The position numbers were made by a program, and so were the translations under genes. Shown one piece after another: positions 8,047-16,956 of a DNA stretch of 28,745 bases. Under the pieces are notes generated by a model, which was given only the letters and a program-made list of their open reading frames with translations, did not search any database and was not told where the DNA came from. How positions within the stretch are numbered: the first letter of the stretch is position 1; every line of letters starts with the position of its first letter. Source of the stretch: Balneolales bacterium (GTDB taxonomy: Bacteria > Bacteroidota > Rhodothermia > Balneolales > HLUCCA01); assembly GCA_022565415.1 (NCBI GenBank), contig JAIUMT010000002.1, positions 1 through 28,745 of the forward strand, read 5' to 3'.

Positions 8047-8549
8047 TGGCCAAAGAACAAATTCTAAAAATCAGCGAAGCAGTTGCAGCCAAATTCGGTG
8101 ATCAGGTTCTGGGAACTCAAGAACATGCCGGCGACCTTATAGTTTTGGTCGACAGATCGGTTATCCATGATGTACTCAAATATTTAAAGACTGAGCATCA
8201 TTTTATTTACCTATCTGATATTGTTGCAGCCGACCGTTTTACCGAAGAAGATCGATTTGAGGTAATTTACAACCTTATTTCACTTCGCGACCAGTTGCGG
8301 TTCTTCGTAAAAACACGATGTCCTGAAATTGATCCAAAATTACCAACCGTTACTGACATTTGGCATGGTGCCAACTGGAATGAGCGCGAAGCTTATGATA
8401 TGTTCGGCATTGAGTTTGAAAACCACCCGGATCCACGACGCATATTCTTGCCAGAAGATTTCAAGTATCATCCATTACGCAAAGAATTCCCCCTCATTGG
8501 TGTACCGGGGTCTCTGGAATTACCCAATACTAACCCCGACATTGAGTAA
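8046..8549 (+). CDS. nuoC: NADH-quinone oxidoreductase subunit C
   Basis: The 30-kDa-type subunit of the peripheral arm, next to NuoD and NuoB. It has 167 residues and carries the signature EREAYDMFGIEFENHPDPRR (starting near residue 117), followed by the C-terminal LPEDFKYHPLRKEFPL block. It is separate from NuoD, unlike the fused NuoCD of enterobacteria. Its ATG overlaps the nuoB stop by one base, and the nuoD start is only 2 bases after its own stop, so translation is probably coupled. Confidence 0.95.
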   Translation: MAKEQILKISEAVAAKFGDQVLGTQEHAGDLIVLVDRSVIHDVLKYLKTEHHFIYLSDIVAADRFTEEDRFEVIYNLISLRDQLRFFVKTRCPEIDPKLPTVTDIWHGANWNEREAYDMFGIEFENHPDPRRIFLPEDFKYHPLRKEFPLIGVPGSLELPNTNPDIE

Positions 8550-8551
8550 TT

Positions 8552-9838
8552 ATGTCCTCTGAAGATATTTCCACAAAGCTGAAAACAAAATTTCAGCACG
8601 AGCACCAGCTCGCATATTACAAGAGCCTTGAGAACAAACATACAACCGTAGAATTCGACGACGATCCGTTGTCTACGCGTATGATTTTGAATATGGGTCC
8701 TCAGCACCCTGCCACGCACGGCGTGTTACGTGTGCTTACCGAGCTTAACGGCGAGCGCATCATTCGTAACAAACTCGACATCGGTTACCTGCACAGAGGC
8801 GTCGAAAAGATTGCTGAGAACAAAACCTACCAGGAATTCATGCCATACACAGATCGCATGGATTACCTGTCTCCGTATTCGAATAACGTAGCTCTTTGTA
8901 CCGCCGTTGAGAAAATTGCCGGAATTGAAGTGCCAGACAGAGCTCAATACATTCGCATGATTGGATGTGAGTTGGCACGAATTTCATCTCACCTTCTATG
9001 GCTCGGAACCATGGTCATGGATGCGGGAGCTATCTCGTTTTTCATCTGGACATTCCGCGAGCGAGAGCGTTTGTATGATGTGTTCGATGAGTTTGCTGGT
9101 CATAGGTTTACCGTATCGCACTCACGTATTGGTGGCGTAGCGAGTGACTTGACTCCTGCTGCTCTTGAAAAAATTCGCGCTTTCGTTTCTGAGTTTCCAA
9201 ATGAAATTCGCGACTGGAAAAAGTTACTTAACCGTAACCGAATTTTCATCGACAGAAACAAAGATGTTGGTTCTATCACGTATGAGGAAGCTATTGCTCT
9301 CGGAATGAGTGGCGCTAACATCCGGGCAACTGGTATTGCTTACGACATCCGTAAATTCGAACCCTATCTCAAGTACGATGAAATGGATTTCGAAGTGCCT
9401 ACCCGCCTCGAAGGCGACAATTTAGCACGTTATTTTGTGCGGATGGAAGAAATGTCGGAGTCTATTAAGATTATTGAGCAGTGTCTTGCCAAAATGGAAA
9501 AAGGCCCTATTCGAGTCGACGATGCCAAGAAAGCATATCCATCCAAAGACGAAGTTTATTACTCAATGGAAGGTCTCATTCATGATTTCATGATGACAGA
9601 CACGGGCGTATGTCCGCCTCCGGGTGTAGAAAGTTACCACGCAGTTGAAGCGCCGAAAGGTGAACTCGGGTATTATATCCAGAGTGATGGAACCGGGCAT
9701 CCATGGAGACTTAAAGTAAATTCACCCTCATTTAGTAACCTTCAGGGACTAGAAGTTATTCTCGACGGACAAATGCTTGCCGATACCGTTGTTGTAATCG
9801 GTGGAATTGACCCTGTTATGGGAGAAGCTGACAAATAA
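8552..9838 (+). CDS. nuoD: NADH-quinone oxidoreductase subunit D
   Basis: The 49-kDa-type subunit that forms much of the quinone-binding chamber with NuoB. It has 428 residues. The loop MGPQHPATHGVLR has His52 and His56, and PYTDRMDYLSPYSNN has the Tyr (Tyr99) that corresponds to the quinone-contact tyrosine of the family. GYLHRGVEKIAE and the C-terminal GGIDPVMGEADK are also characteristic; the latter resembles the C terminus of the related [NiFe]-hydrogenase large subunits without their Cys ligands. The N-terminal 40 residues are a polar extension. It starts at the TAATTATG junction with nuoC. Confidence 0.97.
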   Translation: MSSEDISTKLKTKFQHEHQLAYYKSLENKHTTVEFDDDPLSTRMILNMGPQHPATHGVLRVLTELNGERIIRNKLDIGYLHRGVEKIAENKTYQEFMPYTDRMDYLSPYSNNVALCTAVEKIAGIEVPDRAQYIRMIGCELARISSHLLWLGTMVMDAGAISFFIWTFRERERLYDVFDEFAGHRFTVSHSRIGGVASDLTPAALEKIRAFVSEFPNEIRDWKKLLNRNRIFIDRNKDVGSITYEEAIALGMSGANIRATGIAYDIRKFEPYLKYDEMDFEVPTRLEGDNLARYFVRMEEMSESIKIIEQCLAKMEKGPIRVDDAKKAYPSKDEVYYSMEGLIHDFMMTDTGVCPPPGVESYHAVEAPKGELGYYIQSDGTGHPWRLKVNSPSFSNLQGLEVILDGQMLADTVVVIGGIDPVMGEADK

Positions 9839-9840
9839 TT

Positions 9841-10386
9841 ATGCAAAACTACGAATTTACCAAAGAAGAACTGGCCAAGATCGATAAGATCATCGCTAAA
9901 TATCCGAATCCGCAGCCTGCAGTAATGCCTGTTTTGTGGATGGCTCAGGAAAAATTTGGCCATGTTGAACCAGAAGTTCAGCAATTGGTCGCAAAAACCT
10001 TAGACCTGACCCCTGCCCACGTATACGGAGTAGCTTCGTTCTACACCCAGTATTACAAAGAGAAAAAAGGCAAGTATGTGTTGGATGTTTGCACCAGTTT
10101 TAGCTGTCAGGCTTGCGGTGCGTACGATACATTGCACGAACTTGAAGAAAAGCTCGGCATCAAAGCCGGAGAAACTACCGAAGATGGCATGTTTTCAATT
10201 CAAAGCGTCGAGTGCCTTGGGGCATGTGGATATGCACCAATGATGCAAATCACGAACGACGTTTACGTTAACCATCTCACATCTGAAAAACTCGACAAGG
10301 TGATTGAAGGACTCAAACAAGACAAGCTACCAGAATTCGAGCCTATTCCACTTGTTCAAAACCGCGAACCTGCCGAGGAGAAGTAA
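9841..10386 (+). CDS. nuoE: NADH-quinone oxidoreductase subunit E (N1a cluster)
   Basis: The 24-kDa-type subunit of the NADH-oxidising module, holding the [2Fe-2S] cluster N1a. It has 181 residues. The thioredoxin-like fold carries Cys84 and Cys89 (VCTSFSC, spacing x4), then Cys125 and Cys129 (ECLGACG, spacing x3), all present. The last 25 residues (PEFEPIPLVQNREPAEEK) form a short polar tail. ATG follows the nuoD stop by 2 bases as TAATTATG, and nuoF begins 3 bases after this gene. Confidence 0.96.
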   Translation: MQNYEFTKEELAKIDKIIAKYPNPQPAVMPVLWMAQEKFGHVEPEVQQLVAKTLDLTPAHVYGVASFYTQYYKEKKGKYVLDVCTSFSCQACGAYDTLHELEEKLGIKAGETTEDGMFSIQSVECLGACGYAPMMQITNDVYVNHLTSEKLDKVIEGLKQDKLPEFEPIPLVQNREPAEEK

Positions 10387-10389
10387 TTT

Positions 10390-11682
10390 ATGTCAGCTAT
10401 CGATTGGAAATCTTACACCCCAATTCTCATTCCAAACATCAAAGATTATCACAAAATCGATGTTTATGAGAAACACGGCGGTTACGGTGGACTCAAAAAA
10501 ATTCTTAAAGACCAGACTGAATTCACTCCTGAGAAAGTCACGAATACGGTTAAAGATTCCGGACTTCGTGGTCGTGGTGGGGCCGGATTCAACACAGGTC
10601 TGAAATGGTCGTTCATGCCAAAACCAGATGGCGGACCTCGGTACATCGCCGCTAACGGTGACGAATCAGAACCCGGAACATTCAAAGATCGGGTCATTTT
10701 CGAGTACAATCCGCACTCATTCATCGAAGGCGCTATAATTGGTGCCTACGCAATGAGCATCACTACTGTATATGTCTACATACGTGGCGAATATCGATCC
10801 TGGATTAACATGATGCAAAAAGCCGTCGATGATGCCTATGAAAAAGGATATCTCGGCAAAAACATCCTGGGATCCGAATTTAGTGTCGATATGGTTGTGC
10901 ACAGCGGTGCCGGTGCCTACATCTGTGGAGAAGAATCTTCGCTGATGGAGTCTCTCGAAGGAAAACGTGGCTATCCAAGAGTAAAACCTCCGTTTCCTGC
11001 TCAAAAAGGGCTTTGGGGCCGTCCAACAACGATTAACAATATCGAAACCTTCGCCAACGTACCGCATATTATAAACAATGGCTCTGAGTGGTACAAAGGT
11101 ATTGGCGCAAGTACACATGCAGGACCGTTACTCTACGGAATCTCAGGACATGTAAACCGTCCGGGTGTTTATGAGTATCCATCTGGAATGCTCATAACAG
11201 ACTTAATTCACGGCGCTGCTCAAGGTGTTCGCGGAGGCAAGAAAGTAAAAGCCGTTATACCCGGGGGTTCGTCTACTCCTCCTCTACGTGGCGACAGCCT
11301 AGAAGGCGTTCGAATGGATTCCGATTCATTACGCGAAGCCGGATCTATGCTCGGAACTGGCGGAATGTGCATTCTGGATGAAGACACCGACATGGTAGAC
11401 TTCCTGTGGAGGGTTTCACATTTCTATCACCACGAGTCATGCGGTCAATGTACCCCATGTCGTGAAGGAACCGGTTGGTTAGAAAAAACTCTCTTAAAGA
11501 TTAAGCGCGGTGATGGAACCGTTCGCGATCTGGACCTCCTGCTCGATTTGTGTTCACAGATGGAAGGACGAACAATTTGTGCATTAGCTGATGCCGCCGC
11601 ATGGCCAGTTCGTTACACCGTAACACGTTTCCGAGAAGATTTTGAAGCTCGTGTCAAAAAGACCGTTTACGCTTTAGCATAA
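10390..11682 (+). CDS. nuoF: NADH-quinone oxidoreductase subunit F (FMN, NADH site, N3 cluster)
   Basis: The 51-kDa-type subunit that binds NADH and FMN and passes electrons to the [4Fe-4S] cluster N3. It has 430 residues. The nucleotide-binding glycine-rich loop is GLRGRGGAGFNTGLKW (58-73), the FMN region is NGDESEPGTFKDR (89-101), and GAGAYICGEESSLMESLEG (173-191) is the family signature. The N3 ligands are Cys351, Cys354 and Cys357 in ESCGQCTPCREG, plus Cys397. Presence of E, F and G means this complex I uses NADH directly, unlike the NuoEFG-less versions in many Bacteroidota. Confidence 0.97.
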   Translation: MSAIDWKSYTPILIPNIKDYHKIDVYEKHGGYGGLKKILKDQTEFTPEKVTNTVKDSGLRGRGGAGFNTGLKWSFMPKPDGGPRYIAANGDESEPGTFKDRVIFEYNPHSFIEGAIIGAYAMSITTVYVYIRGEYRSWINMMQKAVDDAYEKGYLGKNILGSEFSVDMVVHSGAGAYICGEESSLMESLEGKRGYPRVKPPFPAQKGLWGRPTTINNIETFANVPHIINNGSEWYKGIGASTHAGPLLYGISGHVNRPGVYEYPSGMLITDLIHGAAQGVRGGKKVKAVIPGGSSTPPLRGDSLEGVRMDSDSLREAGSMLGTGGMCILDEDTDMVDFLWRVSHFYHHESCGQCTPCREGTGWLEKTLLKIKRGDGTVRDLDLLLDLCSQMEGRTICALADAAAWPVRYTVTRFREDFEARVKKTVYALA

Positions 11683-11704
11683 TACCTGATAATATCATTA
11701 GCTC

Positions 11705-13447
11705 ATGGCTGAAATTTTTATTGATAACAAACGATTTGAGTTCGAAGGTCCGACTAAAGTACTCCAGTTCATTCTGGATAACGGACTCGAATTACCGTTT
11801 TTTTGCTATCACCCCTCACTTTCAATTCCTGCAAACTGTCGAAAATGTTTCGTTGAAGCTGGTCAACCTGTTTTCAATCGTGAAACAAACAGTTTCGAAT
11901 TGGATGAAAATGGTGAACGAGTAATTCGCTTTTTTCCAAAATTGATGACTGCATGTAGCCTCGATGCTACAGACGGAATGGTTATCAAAACGCACGTTAC
12001 ATCTGAATTGGTTAGACGTGGCCAAAAAGACACCCTCGAACTTATCCTGATTAACCACCCGCTAGACTGTCCTATTTGCGACCAGGCTGGTGAGTGTCCG
12101 CTTCAGATTCAAACGTACAAGTACGGTCCTGAGGGAAGTCGATTTGAGCACAAGAAAGTACACAAACCAAAACGAATTCAGCTCGGACCTCGTGTAGTTC
12201 TGGACGCTGAGCGTTGCATTAATTGCACCCGTTGCGTACGATTCACCGACGAAATCAGTAAATCAAAGCAACTTACCATTGTTCAGCGTGGCGATAATAA
12301 TTACCCGGTAACTGCTCCTGGACTAGAGTTCGACGATCCGTATTCTGTAAATACTGTGGATATTTGTCCGGTTGGGGCTCTTACTTCATCTGATTTCAGG
12401 TTTAAGGCGCGGGTTTGGGAAATGAGCCAGACTCCGTCAATTGATATCACCAACGGAAAGGGTTGCAGTATCGATATTTGGACGCGCGACAACCTCGTAA
12501 TGCGCATCACACCGCGTTACAATCCGCATATTAACGATTACTGGATGCCGGATGCAGGTCGTGAAGCATACAAGATTTACAACGAAAACCGAATTTCTCG
12601 TCCGGAAGTAAATGTTGACAATCAGAAGATCAAGTCTTCCTGGAACAATGCGTTACTAACTACCTCCGAGAAAATTCAGAGCATTCAACCGAATGAAATT
12701 CTTGTAGTTGGCAGCGCGTATGCCTCTGTCGAAGACAACTTTGCACTAGCCAAATTCTTTGGTCAGCTCGGTCAGGAGAAAGCCGTTTTTGCACCAAATA
12801 TTATCGAAGGTAGCGGCGATGATTTTCTTATTTCAGATGATTTAGCACCCAATACAAGCGGATGTGAGTTCTTAGGAATTGATCAACTAGACAAAGAAAA
12901 ACTCGCAGCCGAAATTACATCAGACCAATACAAACTCATCGTTATTTTGCACGAAGATGTTGTTGGGCGACAAATTGTTACTGCAGATCAACTGGCATCG
13001 AAGTTTAGTATCTATTTAGGTACTAACAAGAACCAGACATCTGCTGTTTCAAATGTAGTTATTCCGGTAACTACAGCAGCAGAGCATTTCGTAAGCTACG
13101 TAAACGTACAAGGCAGAATTCAGCGTACGATTCCAGCCAAAGAAACGCTTTACACCAACCGTCGTCTGGACTTAGAAATGTCTATGGGACGATTAGATCA
13201 TTTCGGAACTCAATTCGATAACTGGGTTACCGACAAGAATAAAATCGACTGTATTCCGGCTTGGGAATTTCTTGTACGATTGGCGCACGAGTTGAATATA
13301 GATTTCAAGTTCAACTCTGCTCGGGAAGTATTTCAAGAAATCGTGGCAGGAACCGATCATTTCAGTGATGTTAGCTACGAGCGCATCGACTCTGAGCTTG
13401 GTGTTGACTTAGCTAATAAACAAAAAGAAGAATTAAACTTAGCCTGA
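11705..13447 (+). CDS. nuoG: NADH-quinone oxidoreductase subunit G, short form without N7
   Basis: Conducts electrons through several Fe-S clusters. The visible ligands are N1b Cys34, Cys45, Cys48, Cys84; N5 His118, Cys122, Cys125, Cys131; and N4 Cys171, Cys174, Cys177, Cys221. A roughly 20-residue insertion between Cys48 and Cys84 resembles the Thermus Nqo3 form. The N7 positions expected in some bacteria are Ile247, Asn250, Cys254 and Pro282, so only one of four cysteines remains and N7 should be absent. At 580 residues, the molybdopterin-oxidoreductase-like C-terminal region is shortened and degenerate compared with the roughly 800-900 residues of many NuoG proteins. The gene is 22 bases downstream of nuoF. 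Confidence 0.95.
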   Translation: MAEIFIDNKRFEFEGPTKVLQFILDNGLELPFFCYHPSLSIPANCRKCFVEAGQPVFNRETNSFELDENGERVIRFFPKLMTACSLDATDGMVIKTHVTSELVRRGQKDTLELILINHPLDCPICDQAGECPLQIQTYKYGPEGSRFEHKKVHKPKRIQLGPRVVLDAERCINCTRCVRFTDEISKSKQLTIVQRGDNNYPVTAPGLEFDDPYSVNTVDICPVGALTSSDFRFKARVWEMSQTPSIDITNGKGCSIDIWTRDNLVMRITPRYNPHINDYWMPDAGREAYKIYNENRISRPEVNVDNQKIKSSWNNALLTTSEKIQSIQPNEILVVGSAYASVEDNFALAKFFGQLGQEKAVFAPNIIEGSGDDFLISDDLAPNTSGCEFLGIDQLDKEKLAAEITSDQYKLIVILHEDVVGRQIVTADQLASKFSIYLGTNKNQTSAVSNVVIPVTTAAEHFVSYVNVQGRIQRTIPAKETLYTNRRLDLEMSMGRLDHFGTQFDNWVTDKNKIDCIPAWEFLVRLAHELNIDFKFNSAREVFQEIVAGTDHFSDVSYERIDSELGVDLANKQKEELNLA

Positions 13448-13456
13448 TAAAAGCGG

Positions 13457-14467
13457 ATGGAATTATTTACGCCGGAATTAATTAAATCGATTCTCGTAAT
13501 GCTCGGAGCGACTCTCGGGTTTTTGCTACCTTCTGCGGCTATCGTGGTTTATGCAGAAAGAAGAATAGCTGCGTTTATTCAGAATCGGGTCGGACCTAAC
13601 CGGGTCGGACCATTTGGTCTCTTGCAACCTTTTGCTGATGTACTAAAACTCATCATGAAAGAGGATGTAACTCCAACACAGGGGAATAAAATGTTGCATA
13701 CCCTTGCACCGTTAGTCCCGGTTTCTACAGCATTAATGACCGTAGCGGTGATTCCATTCGGTGACGGACTTGTGGTCTCGAACCTCAACATGGGTGTTCT
13801 GTATCTTCTCGCGGTTGCATCTCTTAGCGTGTATGGAGTAACAATAGCCGGATGGGCATCAAACAGTAAGTTTTCCCTTTTGGGCGGGTTACGAAGTGCG
13901 GCTCAGATGGTAAGTTACGAATTGCCAATGGGTATGGCCGTTGCATCAGTTGTTCTGCTAGCTTCATCCTTAAGTGTTGTTGAAGTTGTAAATGCACAAG
14001 CAATGTGGTGGTTCATCTTTTTGAATCCGATTGGAGCGATAATTTTCATTATTGCATCGTTTGCTGAGGCGAACCGAACGCCGTTTGATTTGGTCGAAGC
14101 AGAGCAAGAGCTCGTTGGTGGATTTCACACAGAGTACAGTTCCATGAAATTCGGGATGTTTTTCTTAGCCGAGTATATGCACGTGGTTATCGCCAGTATG
14201 CTCATCACTACATTTTTCTTTGGCGGATATCACCTCCCGTTTGCGGCAGCCTGGTTGCCAGAACTATCTCCCCTAGTTAAAGGAATCTTAGACATACATG
14301 TATTCCTTGCTAAGACCGCTTTCTGGATATTTGTCTTCATTTGGGTACGATGGACCATTCCGCGATTCAAATTTGATCAGTTAATGAATTTGGGTTGGTC
14401 ACGTTTGTTGCCACTCTCAATAATTAACTTCATGGTAATAGCAATCGTGCTTTACGTGATTGGATAA
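13457..14467 (+). CDS. nuoH: NADH-quinone oxidoreductase subunit H
   Basis: Membrane subunit (ND1 homologue) that closes the quinone tunnel and links the peripheral arm to the proton-pumping arm. It has 336 residues and eight or so TM helices. Diagnostic parts are the N-terminal YAERRIAAFIQNRVGPNRVG (which lines the quinone entry), the loop QMVSYELPMG, and the acidic loop EANRTPFDLVEAEQELVGGF with its conserved Glu/Asp residues. It is the last gene of the operon, 9 bases after nuoG, and is followed by a terminator rather than by nuoI. Confidence 0.97.
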   Translation: MELFTPELIKSILVMLGATLGFLLPSAAIVVYAERRIAAFIQNRVGPNRVGPFGLLQPFADVLKLIMKEDVTPTQGNKMLHTLAPLVPVSTALMTVAVIPFGDGLVVSNLNMGVLYLLAVASLSVYGVTIAGWASNSKFSLLGGLRSAAQMVSYELPMGMAVASVVLLASSLSVVEVVNAQAMWWFIFLNPIGAIIFIIASFAEANRTPFDLVEAEQELVGGFHTEYSSMKFGMFFLAEYMHVVIASMLITTFFFGGYHLPFAAAWLPELSPLVKGILDIHVFLAKTAFWIFVFIWVRWTIPRFKFDQLMNLGWSRLLPLSIINFMVIAIVLYVIG

Positions 14468-14494
14468 GTAAATCACTCTGATTATATACTTAGG

Positions 14495-14530
14495 CAAAGG
14501 CTGGTAGTTGATACCGGCCTTTGTTGTTTT
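14495..14530 (+). terminator. Rho-independent terminator after nuoH
   Basis: A 12-bp stem (14495-14506 with 14512-14523, one T-G wobble) encloses a 5-base loop, GTTGA, and is followed by TTGTTTT. It starts 28 bases after the nuoH stop. It ends the nuo transcript before the glycosylase gene. Confidence 0.85.
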
Positions 14531-14576
14531 AAGGATTCCCGACTCATTATAGAATGATTATGTTAACTGAGTTACG

Positions 14577-14584
14577 TACATTTG
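14577..14584 (+). promoter_or_regulatory. Possible -7 element for the uracil-DNA glycosylase gene
   Basis: TACATTTG matches the Bacteroidota TAnnTTTG -7 consensus exactly and sits 47 bases before the ATG at 14632, downstream of the nuo terminator. I see no convincing -33 partner, so the call rests on this element and the context. The remaining sequence between the terminator and the gene shows nothing else. Confidence 0.35.
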
Positions 14585-14631
14585 ATATCACATTTTCGAA
14601 TAGCTCAGACAACCTAAACAGGCGTTACTAA

Positions 14632-15351
14632 ATGACTGAAACAGAAGAATTGCTGCAACGAATTTCCAGGTACATCGACCAGCAAAAAGAGGTCTACAGC
14701 CTGCCCGATTTTGATATTTCAGTCGAAAACGAACCCAGTTCCCCAATGTTACCCGATATAAGCACCGATTCTACTCTAGCAGCCATAACGACGTTATCCG
14801 ATTTAGAAACCTACTGTTCGACTTTAGATATTCTACGAACAGACCTGACCGACACCAAAATGGTCTTCGGTAAAGGAAATCCGAATGCCGATCTCATGGT
14901 TATTGGCGAAGCTCCCGGTGCTGAAGAGGACAAACAAGGCGAACCTTTTGTTGGTCGTTCTGGTCAACTTCTTACCAAAATTCTGGAGTCTATAAATTTT
15001 AGCAGAGACGATATTTACATCGCTAACATTTTGAAGCATCGTCCGCCCGACAATCGCAATCCGCTACCCGCAGAACGCCAACGCAGCCTGCCTTACTTGT
15101 TAAAGCAAATCGAACTGATTAATCCGAAATTGATACTTTGCCTGGGTAAAGTCCCAACTGAAACTCTACTTGAAACAAAATCGAGTCTTAAAGATCTTCG
15201 CGGACGATTTCATCCATTTTTGGATAAATACGAGGTACTTCTGACCTACCATCCGGCATATTTGCTTCGTGATCCCAATAAAAAACGTGATACCTGGGAA
15301 GATGTTCAGCTCCTTCGAAAACGATACGACGAACTGGGCTGTAAGCCTTAA
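14632..15351 (+). CDS. Family-4-type uracil-DNA glycosylase lacking most Fe-S cysteines
   Basis: Predicted to remove uracil from DNA as the first step of base-excision repair. It has 239 residues, of which about the first 50 are a low-conservation extension. Motif A is GEAPGAEEDKQGEPFVG (92-108) and the second catalytic motif is TYHPAYLLRDP (205-215), both family-4 type. Canonical members bind a [4Fe-4S] cluster through a CxxC near the N terminus and two later cysteines. Here those positions read Cys62, Leu65, His136 (in NILKHRPPDNR) and Ser152, so a cluster cannot form in the usual way. All other core motifs are intact, so I regard it as functional. It has its own upstream region after the nuo terminator, and dnaB follows after 63 bases. 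Confidence 0.87.
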   Translation: MTETEELLQRISRYIDQQKEVYSLPDFDISVENEPSSPMLPDISTDSTLAAITTLSDLETYCSTLDILRTDLTDTKMVFGKGNPNADLMVIGEAPGAEEDKQGEPFVGRSGQLLTKILESINFSRDDIYIANILKHRPPDNRNPLPAERQRSLPYLLKQIELINPKLILCLGKVPTETLLETKSSLKDLRGRFHPFLDKYEVLLTYHPAYLLRDPNKKRDTWEDVQLLRKRYDELGCKP

Positions 15352-15369
15352 AGCCTTAGCCTTAGCCTT
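15344..15369 (+). repeat. Short AGCCTT tandem repeat at the 3' end of the glycosylase gene
   Basis: Four copies of AGCCTT occur at 15344-15349, 15352-15357, 15358-15363 and 15364-15369; the first two are separated by AA and the last three are directly joined. The stop codon of the glycosylase gene (15349-15351) lies within the array, so copy-number change beyond it would not alter the protein. Probably replication slippage; no function is evident. Confidence 0.7.
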
Positions 15370-15414
15370 AATAATTGATCCCAACTTTATTCCCTGACCG
15401 TTTCCATCCCAACC

Positions 15415-16953
15415 ATGTCAAAAAATTTCAAAAAAAAATACCAAGAAAAACCTGAGCAAATCCTCGAATCTGAAGGCAGAATTCCGCCACAGGCCATCGA
15501 AATCGAAGAGGCTGTTCTTGGAGGTATGCTTATTGACAGGGATGCGGCGTTGCTGAGTATGGAAAGCCTCAAAGTAACCGACTTCTACAAACCGACTCAT
15601 CAGCATATTTTCGAGGCGATGATTGATCTGCTCCAGGGAAAAAATCAGCTCGATTTACTTACTCTCGAGAACGAATTACGCTACAGATGCCAACTTGATG
15701 CCGCAGGTGGTACAGGATACTTGAGCCAGCTCACCCGAACGGTCAGCTCATCGGCGAATATGGAATATCATATTCAGATTATTGCCGAAAAAGCACTTAA
15801 ACGGAACCTCATTTTATCGTGCACCGAAGTCATTAAAGACAGCTATGATCCGTCAACAGATCCGTACGATGTACTTGATTTAGCTGAAAAACGCGTTTTT
15901 GAGTTGTCGAACCAGAATAGCCGTGGTGGAGTCGATTCTATCACCGACACCATTAAATCCACGCTTGTTTACCTTGAAGAACTCCGAGGCAAAAAAAGTG
16001 CCATTACAGGTATTCCGACCAATCTGGATATAGATCGCATGACAGCCGGATGGCAACGTGGTGATTTGATTATCATTGCGGCCCGACCGTCTATGGGTAA
16101 AACCGCATTTGTACTTACTATCGCCCGAAATGCTGCACTTCACTCCGATCCAGACAAGCGAACTCCGATTGCCTTGTTTAGCTTGGAGATGTCCGACCAG
16201 TCGCTAGTTCAACGACTAATGACGATGGAAGCACGTGTGGATGCACAGAAGGCCAGGACGGGTCAGTTGAGCGACGATGAGTTCAAAGACCTTATAGACG
16301 CGGCTGGACGCCTCTACCCCGCTCCGATCTACGTAGACGATACACCGGGTATCAGTCTGATGGAAGTCCGTTCTAAATGCCGTAGGCTTAAAAACGAAAA
16401 AGGAATTGGCTTAATCATTATCGATTATCTTCAGCTGATGACGGCTTCGGTGAAAGACAGTGCCAACAGAGAGCAGGAAATCGCCACAATTTCACGTGGG
16501 TTGAAAGGACTAGCAAAAGAATTGGATGTACCGGTGATTGCCCTGGCCCAGCTAAGCCGTGCTGTTGAACAACGCGGACGAGACAAACGCCCTCAACTTA
16601 GTGATCTCCGGGAGTCGGGATCTATTGAGCAGGATGCCGATGTGGTTTGTTTTCTGTATCGACCAGAATATTACGGCATTACTACAACCGATGAAGGCGA
16701 ATCAACCCACGGTATTGCCGAAGTTATTATTGGTAAGCAGCGTAACGGTCCGGTTGGAATTGTGCCACTTCATTTCGTGAAAGAATATGCCCGTTTTGAG
16801 AATTTAACATCTGCTACATACTCAAATGATCTTCCTCCAAATGATATGGGTGGCGATGTATTTATGCCCGATGAGAGTGAATCGTACAATGCTAAGAAAG
16901 GGAATCCGGGCAAAGGACTAGGTCCCGTAATCGAAGACGACGCTCCATTTTAA
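15415..16953 (+). CDS. dnaB: Replicative DNA helicase DnaB
   Basis: The ring-shaped hexameric helicase that unwinds DNA at the replication fork and recruits primase. It has 512 residues. The N-terminal domain (about 20-150, starting PPQAIEIEEAVLGGML) binds primase, and a RecA-like domain begins near 195 (TGIPTNLDIDRMTAGWQRGDL). Walker A is ARPSMGKTA (223-231), Walker B is LIIIDYLQLM (333-342), and the conserved KQRNGPVG lies at 441-448. The C-terminal tail (from about 465) is polar and ends in EDDAPF, reminiscent of SSB-like acidic tips but probably coincidental. No intein interrupts the P-loop region. ATG start at 15415. The convergent glycosyltransferase gene ends 3 bases after its stop, with no visible terminator between. 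Confidence 0.97.
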   Translation: MSKNFKKKYQEKPEQILESEGRIPPQAIEIEEAVLGGMLIDRDAALLSMESLKVTDFYKPTHQHIFEAMIDLLQGKNQLDLLTLENELRYRCQLDAAGGTGYLSQLTRTVSSSANMEYHIQIIAEKALKRNLILSCTEVIKDSYDPSTDPYDVLDLAEKRVFELSNQNSRGGVDSITDTIKSTLVYLEELRGKKSAITGIPTNLDIDRMTAGWQRGDLIIIAARPSMGKTAFVLTIARNAALHSDPDKRTPIALFSLEMSDQSLVQRLMTMEARVDAQKARTGQLSDDEFKDLIDAAGRLYPAPIYVDDTPGISLMEVRSKCRRLKNEKGIGLIIIDYLQLMTASVKDSANREQEIATISRGLKGLAKELDVPVIALAQLSRAVEQRGRDKRPQLSDLRESGSIEQDADVVCFLYRPEYYGITTTDEGESTHGIAEVIIGKQRNGPVGIVPLHFVKEYARFENLTSATYSNDLPPNDMGGDVFMPDESESYNAKKGNPGKGLGPVIEDDAPF

Positions 16954-16956
16954 ATG

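Noticed and set aside
10717..11118. 133-residue frame on the - strand
   Set aside because: Lies wholly within nuoF, which has every family motif; the antisense frame shows no motif or start context.
15344..15369. CRISPR-like or regulatory repeat
   Set aside because: Six-base units with no spacers; simple slippage repeat.
15415..16953. Intein in dnaB
   Set aside because: Length is normal and the Walker motifs are continuous.
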